64,000 bases of DNA from Loigolactobacillus coryniformis subsp. coryniformis KCTC 3167 = DSM 20001 (GCF_002706425.1 NZ_CP017713.1:806001-870000); one strand, 5' to 3'. Counted from the first letter of the stretch, positions 36,595 through 45,957 are shown. Notes: generated from the sequence alone by a model not told the origin. Numbers and translations are program-made.

Positions 36595-36634
36595 AAAGAG
36601 TTGCGGTATAAATGATTTATGCCGCAACTCTTTT
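36595..36634. terminator. Bidirectional terminator after addA
   Basis: AAAGAGTTGCGG pairs with CCGCAACTCTTT with T runs on both strands; it lies between addA and the convergent lipoprotein remnant. Confidence 0.88.
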
Positions 36635-36640
36635 TAGGTT

Positions 36641-37204
36641 CTATTTATTTTGTTGTAGTTGAATACTGATTGTTCCAATCGACTCTTTGTTGGTGGGATT
36701 GCTGGCAACATATTCAACAGTACTTGTATCATTCTGTAACGCTAAACCGACAACAGCGGTGACGGTCTGGCCAGCAGCTACGGCTGTTTTAGCTTGATTG
36801 CTATTTGTGGCGTAGCTGGTCTCACTTTGCTGATAGCTAGTAGCGGGAATACCTTCATTTAATTTGGTGCCATCTTGCTGGAATTCACCATATTGTTGTA
36901 ATATCGTTGCTGGCGTTAAGTCAGCGTTGCTTTTATTTTTAAAGGTATAAGTAAAGAGGATCACTTTACCGTTATTATCGTCGCTGACTATCTGAATCTT
37001 ACTGAATTCGAGCTGAAAATTTTTAGTGTTAAGTGTGTTACCAGAAGCGTAGGTATTATTTTCAGCTTGATAGCTTAAAACGTTTTTCAATGAGTCCGGT
37101 TGCTCGCCATTAAAATATTTTTTTGCGATTTGCTGTGCTTCCGTGTTTAGAGCAATAAAATTACGGGAGTAGGCGCTATTATTGGCGTTTTTAAGCGTTG
37201 TTAG
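36641..37204 (-). pseudogene. 3' part of an IS-disrupted lipoprotein gene (DUF5067-like C-terminal domain)
   Basis: This fragment encodes the last 187 residues of the reconstructed protein: LTTLKNANNSAYSRNF, then a beta-rich domain with ILFTYTFKNKSNADLTP and AAGQTVTAVVGLAL. This is the immunoglobulin-like pattern of DUF5067 exoproteins of lactobacilli. The frame joins that of the 5' part exactly when the IS element and one 7-bp duplicate are removed. The part after the element could be translated from an internal TTG (37090), but would lack any export signal. Confidence 0.85.
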
Positions 37205-37211
37205 TAAACTG

Positions 37212-38778
37212 CTAAAGGTTGAAAGTTAATATTCCCAATTGAGTCCCAATCTGTTGGGGCTTTTTTGTTATAAAAATAGACACGAAACACTCCGTATCTG
37301 TATAATTGAGTCGTCTAAAAAACAAACATACAGAGGAGTTTTCGTGCCATGTCTACTATACAACATTCTACCCCTAATATTCACCTAGCAATGCAACATT
37401 TTTCTAAATTGGTCCAGTTACCTGACGTTTTACGTCGCGCTAATATCCATAAAACTCGTGGTATTCAGGTGCCAGTCCTGTTTGAATGGCTGATCACCAC
37501 TATTTTTACGCGCTATTCCATCTTTCGTGCCGAATCTGATCCACATTTTACTAAGAAAACCGCCCGCAACTGTCTCAATAATCGCCATACAAATTGGCAA
37601 CGTCTAGTTATTTTACTCGCAGTGCGGCTAATTCAATATGTTAAACACTTTACGGATACCCGCCGTGCACAAGCGCTCATCCTAGATGATTCCTTATTCA
37701 AGCGTGAGTTCTCGCGTAAAACTGAGTTATTAGCTCGGGTTTTTGATCATAATCACCAGCGCTATTATCATGGCTTTCGTACGTTAACTTTAGGTTGGAG
37801 TGATGGGAATACTTTCTTGCCCGTTGATTTTGCGCTGATGTCATCTGGCAAAGCCAAAAATCAATTAGGTCCGATCAACCAATTTGATCCGCGTACATTA
37901 GCCGCACAGCGACGAGCACAAGCCAAACGAAAAATGAATGAGGTTGCCTTAGAGCTAGTTGATTCGGCTTTAAGTGCTGGCATTAAAACTAAATACGTTC
38001 TGTTTGATAGCTGGTTTGCTTCACCAAGACTATTTTTTGAGTTACTGCAACGCGGTCAGTTTGGTGTAGGTATGCTCAAACGCAGTGAGAAAGTTTATTT
38101 TCGTTATCGTGGTCGCCAAATGGATGTTAAATCGTTGTACGAGCGCCTTCGGCGGAGTAAATGGCCTCAGCATCAGAATTATCATTATAGTCCCATTGTC
38201 ACTTTCGAAGTTGGAGGTCAGCCCATGAAAGTTAAATTAGTTTTCGTTCCTAACCGAACAGATCACAGTCAGTATCTGGTTTTAGGTACAACAAAAACGA
38301 CCCTAGAACCTGACCAAATCATTCAACTTTATGGTCGTCGCTGGCAGATCGAGGGCTACTTCAAAGTAGCCAAACAATACCTGCGTTTTGATCAAACCCA
38401 AGTCCAAAGTTACGATGGACTGTGCGGCCATATGGCCATGGTCATGATGAGTTACGATATTTTAGCGCTGCATCAACGCGAACAAGTTGATGAACGAACG
38501 CTTGGCGATTTATTTTATAATTTTGGCCGCCCGTTGCCGGATATTGAGATCGCAGTCGCTTTAGCTTGGTTGATGTGCCAATTAACTGGTCTAGGTGAAA
38601 AGTTAGGGCTCACAACAACCATCATTGATGAACTCTTCGATCAATTTATCCGAACACTGCCCAATAATCTGGCCCAATTATTGGGCAATGGCGTGTAATA
38701 ACTGAATTAACTAATTTTTAGTCTTCAAACTCAGGACTAGCAGGAGTTTGAAGTTATTTGGGTACTTTCAACCTTTAG
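37212..38778 (+). mobile_element. IS4-family insertion sequence with 7-bp target duplication inside a lipoprotein gene
   Basis: Inverted ends CTAAAGGTTGAAAGT match at both termini (37212-37226 and 38764-38778). TAAACTG is duplicated directly outside (37205-37211 and 38779-38785). The 1567-bp element carries one intact transposase gene, with a T-rich hairpin near its left end (CCCAATTGAGTCCCAATCTG region) that may block read-in transcription. Confidence 0.92.
37349..38698 (+). CDS. IS4-family transposase
   Basis: The 449-residue DDE enzyme has acidic residues in LILDDSLFKR and LFDSWFASP and the YREK signature YGRRWQIEGYFKVAK. The reading frame is intact. The ATG follows CAGAGGAG. The terminal repeats and the duplication imply recent movement. 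Confidence 0.93.
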   Translation: MSTIQHSTPNIHLAMQHFSKLVQLPDVLRRANIHKTRGIQVPVLFEWLITTIFTRYSIFRAESDPHFTKKTARNCLNNRHTNWQRLVILLAVRLIQYVKHFTDTRRAQALILDDSLFKREFSRKTELLARVFDHNHQRYYHGFRTLTLGWSDGNTFLPVDFALMSSGKAKNQLGPINQFDPRTLAAQRRAQAKRKMNEVALELVDSALSAGIKTKYVLFDSWFASPRLFFELLQRGQFGVGMLKRSEKVYFRYRGRQMDVKSLYERLRRSKWPQHQNYHYSPIVTFEVGGQPMKVKLVFVPNRTDHSQYLVLGTTKTTLEPDQIIQLYGRRWQIEGYFKVAKQYLRFDQTQVQSYDGLCGHMAMVMMSYDILALHQREQVDERTLGDLFYNFGRPLPDIEIAVALAWLMCQLTGLGEKLGLTTTIIDELFDQFIRTLPNNLAQLLGNGV

Positions 38779-39126
38779 TAAACTGGTAATTGTTTGGCTG
38801 TAGTGTAGTAATGCCTTGGTCAACTTAACGTGGGTCCGATTGTGTTTTAATTCAGTGTTTAACTGATCAATACTTTGCGTTGCCGTATTTAGCGAATCGC
38901 TTAATTGATTGTTGGCACTTTTTGACTGTTGATTGACCAGTGTAACGGGCTTCATGGCGGCATCAGTTAATGCAACGTATTTTTGCTGTAATTCATAGGT
39001 TGACTGGTTATGATCGACACTAGATGATCGTGCAGCACTGTCACTAGCTGAACTCTGTGAATGGCAAGCCGTTAATAACATTGTAGCGCTTAGTAAAGCG
39101 ATGATTGAAATAATTAATTTACGCAT
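38779..39126 (-). pseudogene. 5' part of the IS-disrupted lipoprotein gene
   Basis: The first 116 codons encode a lipoprotein signal with lipobox LLTAC (cysteine about residue 21), a Ser-rich linker and a helical region ending TKALLHYSQTITSL. As it stands, the frame runs a few residues into the IS element and stops (38737). Joined to 36641-37204, the original protein would have 303 residues: signal, coiled region, DUF5067-like domain. Confidence 0.85.
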
Positions 39127-39256
39127 GAAAAAATTCCTCCAACAAGCATCTTTAGTCCTATTTTAGCATCAATTGGTCAGCAAGTAGGGTAAATTTTTGC
39201 CTTTCACCTGCTAAGCAGGTATTCTGAAATAAAGAAGATCTAGGTGAGGTGATCAA

Positions 39257-39850
39257 ATGCAAGCTAAGCAAAAATTTACGTTGCTGACATTAGCGACAGG
39301 TATTTTATTAGCAGCACCGGTAGTGACCTATCCGCAAGCTGCGCGGCAAAAGCGTAAGCGTGCCGATGTGATCATTATTCCGGGACATCCAGCAACTGCT
39401 ACTGGAAAAGAAACACCGTTATTAAAAGCCGTCCTGGATCAGGCAGTTAAGTTATACCGTCGTGGTTTGGCATCATATATTTTAGTTTCTGGTGGTGCGA
39501 TCCATACACCTGCGGTCGAGGCTGACGTAATGGCACAGGGTTTGATCAAACGCGGAATCCCACGAGCGGCAATTATTCGTGAGCGGCGAGCCCGGCATAC
39601 TGGTGAAAATTTTGCCTTGGCGCAACCGTTGTTAGCTAATTTGCAATTAACGCGTGCAATTGTGGTCACCAGTGCGTGGCATATGCGCAAGGCGAGTTTT
39701 TATGCGCGCAAATACGGTATTCGCCACACGACTAGTGTCGCACCAACACCACAGCAAATCACTGAGTGGCAAGTAGTCAAAAACTTTACGTTGACCTATA
39801 GTAAAATGCTTTGTCAACTACCCTTAGCTTATCAGCGTGTACAAAAATAG
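39257..39850 (+). CDS. YdcF/DUF218 family protein
   Basis: The 197-residue protein has one N-terminal membrane segment (residues 8-25) and a DUF218 fold: ADVIIIPGHPA (about 36-46), YILVSGG, GIPRAAIIRE and AIVVTSAWHMRKASFYAR (about 135-152). Members include ElyC/SanA-like envelope proteins that bind nucleotides; the exact role is unknown. A hairpin without a T run (39850-39877) follows the stop. Confidence 0.85.
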   Translation: MQAKQKFTLLTLATGILLAAPVVTYPQAARQKRKRADVIIIPGHPATATGKETPLLKAVLDQAVKLYRRGLASYILVSGGAIHTPAVEADVMAQGLIKRGIPRAAIIRERRARHTGENFALAQPLLANLQLTRAIVVTSAWHMRKASFYARKYGIRHTTSVAPTPQQITEWQVVKNFTLTYSKMLCQLPLAYQRVQK

Positions 39851-39890
39851 ACCGCGAGCAGCAGTAGTTCGCGGTCTTGCGGTATTATTC

Positions 39891-40070
39891 TTAGAATTGT
39901 AAGGTTAAGTGTTGGCGGCCCTTAGCAGTTAATTCACCATTTTTGATCAAGCCAAGGTTTTGTGCGCTGCGGTGAAGGCAAGCGCGGAAAGAATTGTGCT
40001 TGAGGATGATAGGATTGAAGGTACGGTCTTGAATTGCTTGCAAGTGTTTTTGTAAGTCAGTTTTTTGCAT
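39891..40070 (-). CDS. Small basic hypothetical protein (59 residues)
   Basis: Read leftwards from ATG 40070, the protein is MQKTDLQKHLQAIQDRTFNP and so on to LTLQF, soluble and basic. A strong SD (AAAGGAAG on the minus strand) is placed about ten bases upstream, and the codon use resembles the neighbours. It lies between YdcF and fumC. The helix-rich C-terminal part (SAQNLGLIKNGELTAKGRQH) has the look of a small DNA-associated protein, but no family is recognised. Confidence 0.6.
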   Translation of the reverse strand: MQKTDLQKHLQAIQDRTFNPIILKHNSFRACLHRSAQNLGLIKNGELTAKGRQHLTLQF

Positions 40071-40197
40071 TTTACCAACGCTTCCTTTCTTTTAATTCTA
40101 TGAATAATTGTGTGGTTAACAATACGCCACAAATAAAAATATAATTTGTGGTTAGTGTTAGTATAGCGAGCAGAAAGCGTAACCGTCAAATAATACG

Positions 40198-41571
40198 CTA
40201 GGGGGCTGGATGTGTCATTGCTGCTGGTTTAACCCATTGATCAAATTCAGTTGCGGTGACTGCACCAGAGGCCAAGGCTGCTTCACGTAAAGTCGTACCT
40301 TGCTTTTGCGCGCTTTGTGCGATCTGTGCACTTTTTTCATAACCAATGTGTGGTGTCAGTGCAGTAACTAACATCAAGGAATTCTCAACTAATGCCTGCA
40401 TTCGTGGTGCGTTAACTTGCAAGCCCTTGACCAACTTTTCGGTCAATGAATGGATACTTGAAGTTAATAACTCAGTTGATTCTAGAAAAGTGGCAATAAT
40501 GATCGGTTTATAGACGTTCATTTCAAAGTTGCCTTGACTAGCGGCAAAATTCAAAGTGGTGTCATTACCCATAATACGCGCAACAACCATTGTCAGTGCT
40601 TCGACTTGTGTTGGATTGACCTTGCCGGGCATGATTGATGAACCTGGTTCGTTAGCCGGGATGATCAATTCGCCATAGCCAGCACGCGGGCCACTCGCTA
40701 AGAAGCGAATGTCATTACCAATTTTCAAAAGATCACTGGCTAATGTACGTAAACAGCCATGGATCATATTGAGGCCGCTGTGATTAGCTAAGCCTTGGAA
40801 TTTATTAGGCGCGACAATGAATGGAATCTGGTAGGTTGCGGCTAAGTCAGCAACAATTTTTTGATCAAAGTTAGCCGGTGTGTTCAAGCCGGTGCCAACA
40901 GCAGTTCCACCTAAAGGTAATTCTAATAATGTGGCCATATTTTGTTTGAGATATTGTTGATCGTGTTCCAAAGCGCTGATCCAGCCGCTGATTTCCTGAC
41001 CAACAGTTAGGGGCGTTGCGTCTTGTAAATGCGTACGGCCGATTTTAACGATCGTTGCGAACTCGGTTTGTTTTTGCTGAAATGCAGTGATCAGTTGAGT
41101 CAATACTGGCAATAGGTCCACACAGGCTTGATAAGCGGCGATCATCATTGCCGCTGGAAAAGTATCATTTGAACTTTGCGCATGATTAACATCATCATTC
41201 GGCGATAATGGTAAATCAGGGGCAATTTGTGCCGCATAATGAACGATAACTTCGTTAACATTCATATTCGTTTGGGTGCCACTACCAGTTTGATAGACAA
41301 CCAGTGGAAAGTCTTTACGGTGATCCTGTTTTAATAATTGATCAACCGTTTCTTCGATCAAAGTTGCTTTAGCAGGATCGATTTCACTCAAGGAAGAATT
41401 GACTTTTGCAGCTGCTTTTTTGATTTGTAATAGCGCTTTGATCACTGGATAGGGCATGGGACCACCGGTTTGAAAATTTTGCCGGCTGCGTTCCGTTTGG
41501 GCACCCCATAGTACGCTTTGTGGAACTTTTACGGATCCCAAGGAATCATGTTCAAGACGAAAGTCACTCAT
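40198..41571 (-). CDS. fumC: Class II fumarate hydratase
   Basis: The 457-residue protein is full length. The superfamily signature GSSIMPGKVNPTQ (about 314-326), the substrate loop SSNDTFP (about 136-142) and GRTHLQDATPLTVGQE (about 185-200) are all present. It interconverts fumarate and malate, in lactobacilli part of a partial citric acid branch. SD GGAGG (minus strand) lies before the ATG. It is a single gene, divergent from queG. Confidence 0.95.
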   Translation of the reverse strand: MSDFRLEHDSLGSVKVPQSVLWGAQTERSRQNFQTGGPMPYPVIKALLQIKKAAAKVNSSLSEIDPAKATLIEETVDQLLKQDHRKDFPLVVYQTGSGTQTNMNVNEVIVHYAAQIAPDLPLSPNDDVNHAQSSNDTFPAAMMIAAYQACVDLLPVLTQLITAFQQKQTEFATIVKIGRTHLQDATPLTVGQEISGWISALEHDQQYLKQNMATLLELPLGGTAVGTGLNTPANFDQKIVADLAATYQIPFIVAPNKFQGLANHSGLNMIHGCLRTLASDLLKIGNDIRFLASGPRAGYGELIIPANEPGSSIMPGKVNPTQVEALTMVVARIMGNDTTLNFAASQGNFEMNVYKPIIIATFLESTELLTSSIHSLTEKLVKGLQVNAPRMQALVENSLMLVTALTPHIGYEKSAQIAQSAQKQGTTLREAALASGAVTATEFDQWVKPAAMTHPAP

Positions 41572-41725
41572 TTTTTACCTCCATTTATTCGTAATAAATC
41601 TATCATGGCTGCTTTAATCGCTGGCGTCAAGCGCTAGTCGTTTAATTCGCGGGAAAACCCTGCTATTATTTTGTCTGCAAAATCGCTAAAATTAAGATGA
41701 ATCCATTCAAGTGAGGAATTTGCTA

Positions 41726-42877
41726 ATGTATGACGACTTAAAACAAAAGATTATTGCCGCTAGCGCGGACTTAGGCATTGATAAAATTGGTTTCACTACA
41801 GCAGCGCCATTTGCAGAAATGGCGGCCAGTTTGAAGGCACAAAAAGCAGCAGGGCACACCAGCGGTTTTGAACATCAAGTTTTGGCGGAACGCTTGTATC
41901 CGGAGCAGATTTTTGAGCAACCACAATCAATTATTGCAATTGCCTTAGCCTATCCGAGTAAGATGCGCCAAAAAGCGCCACGTGATCGCCAGCAGCGACG
42001 TGGTAGTTTTGCGCGTGCTTCTTGGGGTGAAGATTATCATTTTATTTTACGCGATAAAATGCAGCAATTGGTTGAATTTATTGAGGCCAATGCTGCGGCG
42101 GAAGTACGCTTCAAACCGATGGTCGATACTGGCGAGTTAAGTGATGTTGCAGTCGCACAGCGGGCAGGTTTAGGTTTTATTGGTCGCAACGGCTTATTGA
42201 TCACTGAAGAGTTTGGTTCATTTGTTTACATTGGTGAAATTATTACGAATATTCCATTTACGCCTGATCCGCCGGTAGAAAATCAGTGTGGCACTTGTAC
42301 TCGTTGTATTGATTATTGTCCACCTAGCGCCTTAATGGGTGACGGTCGTTTGAACGCCCAGCGCTGCTTGTCCTATCAAACACAAACCAAGGGGATGATG
42401 GCCGCAGAATTTCGACCACAAATTCGTAGTGTGATCTATGGTTGTGATATTTGCCAGTTAGTTTGTCCGTTTAATCGGGGCAAGGACTTTCATCGCCATT
42501 CACGGATGGAGCCAGAAGTGGAGGAAGTAACTCCTGTATTGCAGTCAATGCTGACAATTTCGAATAAAGAATTCAAACAACGCTTTGGCCGTCTGGCAGG
42601 TTCTTGGCGCGGGAAAAAGCCGTTACAGCGTAATGCGATTATTGCTTTGGCCAACGTTAAGGACCGTAGTGCGGTACCTTTATTACTGGAAGTGATCGAT
42701 AATGATCCGCGACCTGTTATTCGAGCAACCGCGATTTGGGCAGTCGCCGAGTTGGCGCAACATAATGAAGCGGAATTATTAGAATTCCTTCAAAATCAGC
42801 AAGTTTCGGAAAACGAAACTGAAGTGCAAGCGGCAATTACTGCGGCTACCGCTAAGTTAAAAAGTCAACAGGACTAA
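41726..42877 (+). CDS. queG: Epoxyqueuosine reductase
   Basis: The 383-residue enzyme has two ferredoxin-type [4Fe-4S] motifs, [12 protein letters not shown] (about 190-201) and [11 protein letters not shown] (about 240-250), and C-terminal HEAT-like repeats (about 300-380). It makes the last step to queuosine in tRNA and needs cobalamin, so the neighbouring B12 economy is relevant. ATG 41726 with GAGG upstream is preferred over an in-frame GTG at 41711. Confidence 0.95.
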   Translation: MYDDLKQKIIAASADLGIDKIGFTTAAPFAEMAASLKAQKAAGHTSGFEHQVLAERLYPEQIFEQPQSIIAIALAYPSKMRQKAPRDRQQRRGSFARASWGEDYHFILRDKMQQLVEFIEANAAAEVRFKPMVDTGELSDVAVAQRAGLGFIGRNGLLITEEFGSFVYIGEIITNIPFTPDPPVENQCGTCTRCIDYCPPSALMGDGRLNAQRCLSYQTQTKGMMAAEFRPQIRSVIYGCDICQLVCPFNRGKDFHRHSRMEPEVEEVTPVLQSMLTISNKEFKQRFGRLAGSWRGKKPLQRNAIIALANVKDRSAVPLLLEVIDNDPRPVIRATAIWAVAELAQHNEAELLEFLQNQQVSENETEVQAAITAATAKLKSQQD

Positions 42878-42929
42878 ATAGTACTAAATTTAGTCAAGAA
42901 AGCATATTCTGAGTTTGATAGAATAATAG

Positions 42930-42944
42930 TTGGAAGCGGAAACA
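42930..42944. promoter_or_regulatory. cre site (CcpA) upstream of the glycerate kinase-like/pduU unit
   Basis: TTGGAAGCGGAAACA matches the catabolite-response consensus WTGNAANCGNWNNCW at every position. It begins next to a GATAGAATAAT -10-like sequence (42918-42928), so CcpA binding would block transcription. Confidence 0.65.
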
Positions 42945-42995
42945 CTTTAATGACTTTAGCTACCTTAAAAGAAGTGGCGTAGAGGAGGGCAGATT

Positions 42996-44078
42996 GTGAC
43001 TAATAATGATCGTTATGCTTTTGCACAGATATCTACTGACCAAGTCGTCAATGATCAGTTAGCACAATTGCTCGAACAAGCGTTACATCAGCAGGCGCCT
43101 GCCGCGACTTTACAACGATTACCGTATTTAGATGATGATTATTTAACTGCGATCATGGCATTTTATCAGCAAAAAGTTCAAACGATGACGGTCACTGGAC
43201 CATTGGAAATGCCGGTTACGGCACGTTATGGCGTTTTAGCTGCTGGTAAAATTGTGGTCATTGATATTCGCAGTTTGCTAGGGCCCCAATTGATTCCAGA
43301 AATTGCCCGCAGTCCGCTGACGGCTACTAGTTTTGGTCTAGGCGAATTGATGCGCAAAACGCGGACGACCCAAACCACTGATTTTATTTTTATTAATTTA
43401 GTTAATATCACCAATGATTTAGGTGTAGGGGCGTTAGAGGCCTTAGGTGCTAAGTTTACGGATAGCGCCGGCCAGCAAATTCATGGTGGTGGTAAATTAG
43501 GGCGTTTGCAGCAGGTTGATGTTACTGCATTGGCGACGTGGCAATCCTTACATTATCATTTTTATACCAATAAGCAGGTACGGGGCCCATTATTAGGTGC
43601 TGATGGTGTGACTTACCGGAATATTGGTCTGACCGGTGCTAGTCCAGAAATTGCTAAGGTCTTAGAAACGCAATTACAAAAATTTAGTGCTCAAGTAGTT
43701 GCAGTCAACTTTACTGACTGTCGGGCTGATGCTAAGGCCGAATTAGCAACTGGCCTAGGTTATTGTTTCCAAACCTTTTTTGGCCAGGTCACGGTAACGG
43801 ATATGGCAACGGCTTTTGTTAAGGATACAGAAATGTCTGCGTTAGTGCAGCAGACGCCTTATTATTTTGTGGCCGCACATAGTTTGAGTTATCGGACACT
43901 TTTGGCGCAATACAACAAGCGCGTGATCGTTTTAGCTGATACAATTAAGGTCGAACCCACGGATAATGAAGTTGTGTTGTTTGATTATCCTAATGATATG
44001 AGTGACGCTGATCAATTGGCGCGTTTCACAATGACGCTTAATAATGCGTTACGTTTGATTTATTTCCGCCAAGTTTAA
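42996..44078 (+). CDS. Divergent glycerate kinase (GLYK)-like protein, probably without the usual activity
   Basis: Family-wide landmarks of glycerate 2-kinase are visible: VTGPLEMPVTARYGVLAAG (about 69-87), SFGLGELM, and GVGALEALGAKFTD...GGGKLGRL (about 145-175). The usual N-terminal DSFKG is replaced by QISTDQ, the DGGEGT loop by YLDDDYL, and the Asp-rich VACDVDNPL by YTNKQVRGPL. Loss at several conserved sites suggests a changed or non-catalytic role. It starts with GTG after AGGAGGG and is followed 65 bp later by pduU, behind a cre site. Related kinases act on glycerate; here the pdu context suggests a microcompartment-linked function, which is inference. Confidence 0.7.
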   Translation: MTNNDRYAFAQISTDQVVNDQLAQLLEQALHQQAPAATLQRLPYLDDDYLTAIMAFYQQKVQTMTVTGPLEMPVTARYGVLAAGKIVVIDIRSLLGPQLIPEIARSPLTATSFGLGELMRKTRTTQTTDFIFINLVNITNDLGVGALEALGAKFTDSAGQQIHGGGKLGRLQQVDVTALATWQSLHYHFYTNKQVRGPLLGADGVTYRNIGLTGASPEIAKVLETQLQKFSAQVVAVNFTDCRADAKAELATGLGYCFQTFFGQVTVTDMATAFVKDTEMSALVQQTPYYFVAAHSLSYRTLLAQYNKRVIVLADTIKVEPTDNEVVLFDYPNDMSDADQLARFTMTLNNALRLIYFRQV

Positions 44079-44143
44079 GGACTGATTGCAAGTGTCCGTA
44101 ACAGCAAAAAATAATTATATTATGAAGTAGAGAGGTGTCGTTG

Positions 44144-44503
44144 ATGGTAGTAAATGGATCAACTAAAAAACCTGAGCGCATGATTCAAGAATATGTTCCG
44201 GGTAAGCAAGTTACTTTAGCGCATATTATTGCGAGTCCGGATGAAGATATTTATACGAAATTAGGCTTAGATGATGACCATAATGCATTGGGGATATTAA
44301 CGATCACCCCTAGTGAAGCGTCGATCATTGCCAGTGATATTGCGACTAAAGCGGGTAATGTTAAGCTTGGTTTCATTGATCGGTTTAGTGGCTCAGTTGT
44401 GATCTGCGGCGACGTTTCTGATGTGGAGTCAGCGCTGAACCAAGTAATCACCAAGTTACAAACGATCCTCGATTTCTCTGTACCGGTGATTACCCGAACC
44501 TAA
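44144..44503 (+). CDS. pduU: Microcompartment shell protein PduU (circularly permuted BMC domain)
   Basis: The 119-residue protein closely follows PduU/Eut[20 protein letters not shown] at the N-terminus (six-stranded barrel segment), then [20 protein letters not shown] and [17 protein letters not shown]. PduU hexamers sit in the shell facets. ATG 44144 is chosen because GAGAGG lies eight bases upstream; an in-frame GTG at 44135 overlaps the SD. It is apart from the main pdu operon, with pocR in between. Confidence 0.93.
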   Translation: MVVNGSTKKPERMIQEYVPGKQVTLAHIIASPDEDIYTKLGLDDDHNALGILTITPSEASIIASDIATKAGNVKLGFIDRFSGSVVICGDVSDVESALNQVITKLQTILDFSVPVITRT

Positions 44504-44539
44504 GTTTGACGAGTAAGTAGCCACTTTAATTAAATAATG

Positions 44540-44678
44540 ACCATTCAAGTGATCCAAAGGAAACTAGTGTAAATCTAGTGCTGTACCCGCAACTGTGAGA
44601 TGGACAATGCATATAACCACGTTAGTTTGGAAGGATATGCGGCGATTGAGATCAAGTCAGGATATTTTGGTGAATGGT
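44540..44678 (+). promoter_or_regulatory. Cobalamin riboswitch oriented toward the 3' end of pocR
   Basis: P1 is ACCATTCA (44540-44547) with TGAATGGT (44671-44678). The conserved core reads AAAGGAAACTAGTGTAAATC, then GTGCTGTACCCGCAACTGTG (about 44578-44597), and the B12 box GATCAAGTCAGGATATTTTG. It lies on the plus strand after pduU. No plus-strand gene starts for 1.4 kb; instead pocR is encoded on the minus strand from 45854 down to 44880. Transcription passing the terminator at 44728-44766 would be antisense to pocR. Confidence 0.9.
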
Positions 44679-44727
44679 ATACAGGCTTTTTCGGGAGTAG
44701 AGAAGCGCGGTGCTTTATTTAGCTAAC

Positions 44728-44766
44728 AAAAAAAGGCGCAGCGGGAAAAGCCGTTGCGTCTTTTTA
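44728..44766. terminator. Terminator downstream of the cobalamin riboswitch, also suited to end pocR
   Basis: AAAAAGGCGCAGCGG pairs with CCGTTGCGTCTTTTT around GAAAAG. The T run on the plus strand makes it the likely expression platform of the riboswitch; the A run preceding it gives a T run on the minus strand for pocR. Confidence 0.85.
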
Positions 44767-44879
44767 GCGTCTAATTTGGGAAAGCATTGAGAGGTTGCGG
44801 TTCGGCCTGAACCTGGTTGAAAAAGGGTGGTCCATTGTCGACTAGCTGTGCCATAACCTGAGTGCCTTTTCAATACATG

Positions 44880-45854
44880 CTAGTGGGTCTGGATTTGCTT
44901 ACGGTATTGGCTAGGTGACGCGCCAACCGATTTTTTGAACGTTTTACTGAAGTAGCTGGTCTGCGAAAAGCCTAAACTGTGGGCAATACTGTCAACTGAC
45001 CAAGTTGAATCTTGTAGCAGGATCTTAGCCCGTTCGATTTTTTTATTGTTAACGTAGTCGACAAAGTTGATCTGCATTTCCTTCTTAAACAGCTTACTTA
45101 AGTAGTAGCTAGATAAAAAGACATGTTCGGCGACTTCATCGAGACTGATCACTTCGTTCAAATGTTTATTGATGTAATCCAATGCTTTTTTGATCTCAGG
45201 CTTTTGCGGCTGGACGGGATGGTGCGGTTTCGTGATCGAAAAATTGATTTTAGCGGCCTGTTGTTGGTTATCTGCCGGATCTGGGCCCATTTTAGCTTTG
45301 ATCTGTGCAGGTACTGGTCCCGGTGCATCGACATCAAAGGTACCATTAACAATATTAGATAGGTAATTATTGATGATGATCTTCAATAATTCGGCCCCAG
45401 ATTTGATTTTACTCGGTTTAACTGTTGGTAAATTTGCGTAGGCCTCGCTGAGGATCGGATCTTTATGCCAATCGGTTTTTTCATTTAAAATAGGTTCAAA
45501 TTCAGCGTCATCTGAGACCTTGGCTTGACCGCAAAGAATATAGCCGACTACTTGTTCACCTAACTTGATTGGATAGGAAAAATCGATCAACCCGGCATGA
45601 CAGATATATGGCTGCGATTGTTTTGCTTGAACGGCGCGGCGGCCACCAAACATATCACAGTTTTGACAGAGCTGGCGCGTTTTCTCATTATTACGCATTA
45701 ACTGACAAAAGGGAGTAAAGCCATAGCCGTAAGTTAGTTCGTCCCCGCGGGTATCAACTAGAATAGTGGGTAAGCCTGTTGCCTCAGCAAATTCACGTAG
45801 AATTTTATCGAGAACTTTCTGATTGTTACCAAAGTAATTTTCCGGAACAAGCAT
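44880..45854 (-). CDS. pocR: PocR, AraC-type activator of pdu/cob genes
   Basis: This 324-residue regulator has an N-terminal PocR ligand-sensing domain (about 8-170, with the Cys-rich RQLCQNCDMFGGRRAVQ and YICHAGLIDFSYPI) and a C-terminal AraC pair of HTH motifs (about 225-320; SYYLSKLFKKE and GFSQTSYFSKTFKK). It senses 1,2-propanediol or glycerol and activates the diverging pduA operon. SD GGAGG (minus strand) is close to the ATG. Its 3' end faces the B12 riboswitch on the other strand. Confidence 0.93.
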   Translation of the reverse strand: MLVPENYFGNNQKVLDKILREFAEATGLPTILVDTRGDELTYGYGFTPFCQLMRNNEKTRQLCQNCDMFGGRRAVQAKQSQPYICHAGLIDFSYPIKLGEQVVGYILCGQAKVSDDAEFEPILNEKTDWHKDPILSEAYANLPTVKPSKIKSGAELLKIIINNYLSNIVNGTFDVDAPGPVPAQIKAKMGPDPADNQQQAAKINFSITKPHHPVQPQKPEIKKALDYINKHLNEVISLDEVAEHVFLSSYYLSKLFKKEMQINFVDYVNNKKIERAKILLQDSTWSVDSIAHSLGFSQTSYFSKTFKKSVGASPSQYRKQIQTH

Positions 45855-45957
45855 CTAATTACCTCCATGGTATTTGTAAAATTTAGATTTACAATTAACA
45901 AGAATTCATAAATATACTTTTCAGTATAAGCGGAAATTTAAAGTTAGTAAACCCTAC

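Noticed and set aside
36641-37090. An independent 149-residue DUF5067 protein
   Set aside because: Its apparent start is an internal TTG without a signal peptide. The frame continues upstream into the IS element and joins the lipoprotein start in frame.
45123-45362. Plus-strand open frame within pocR
   Set aside because: It is a shadow of the pocR coding frame. If the antisense RNA exists it would cross this region, but there is no SD for translation.
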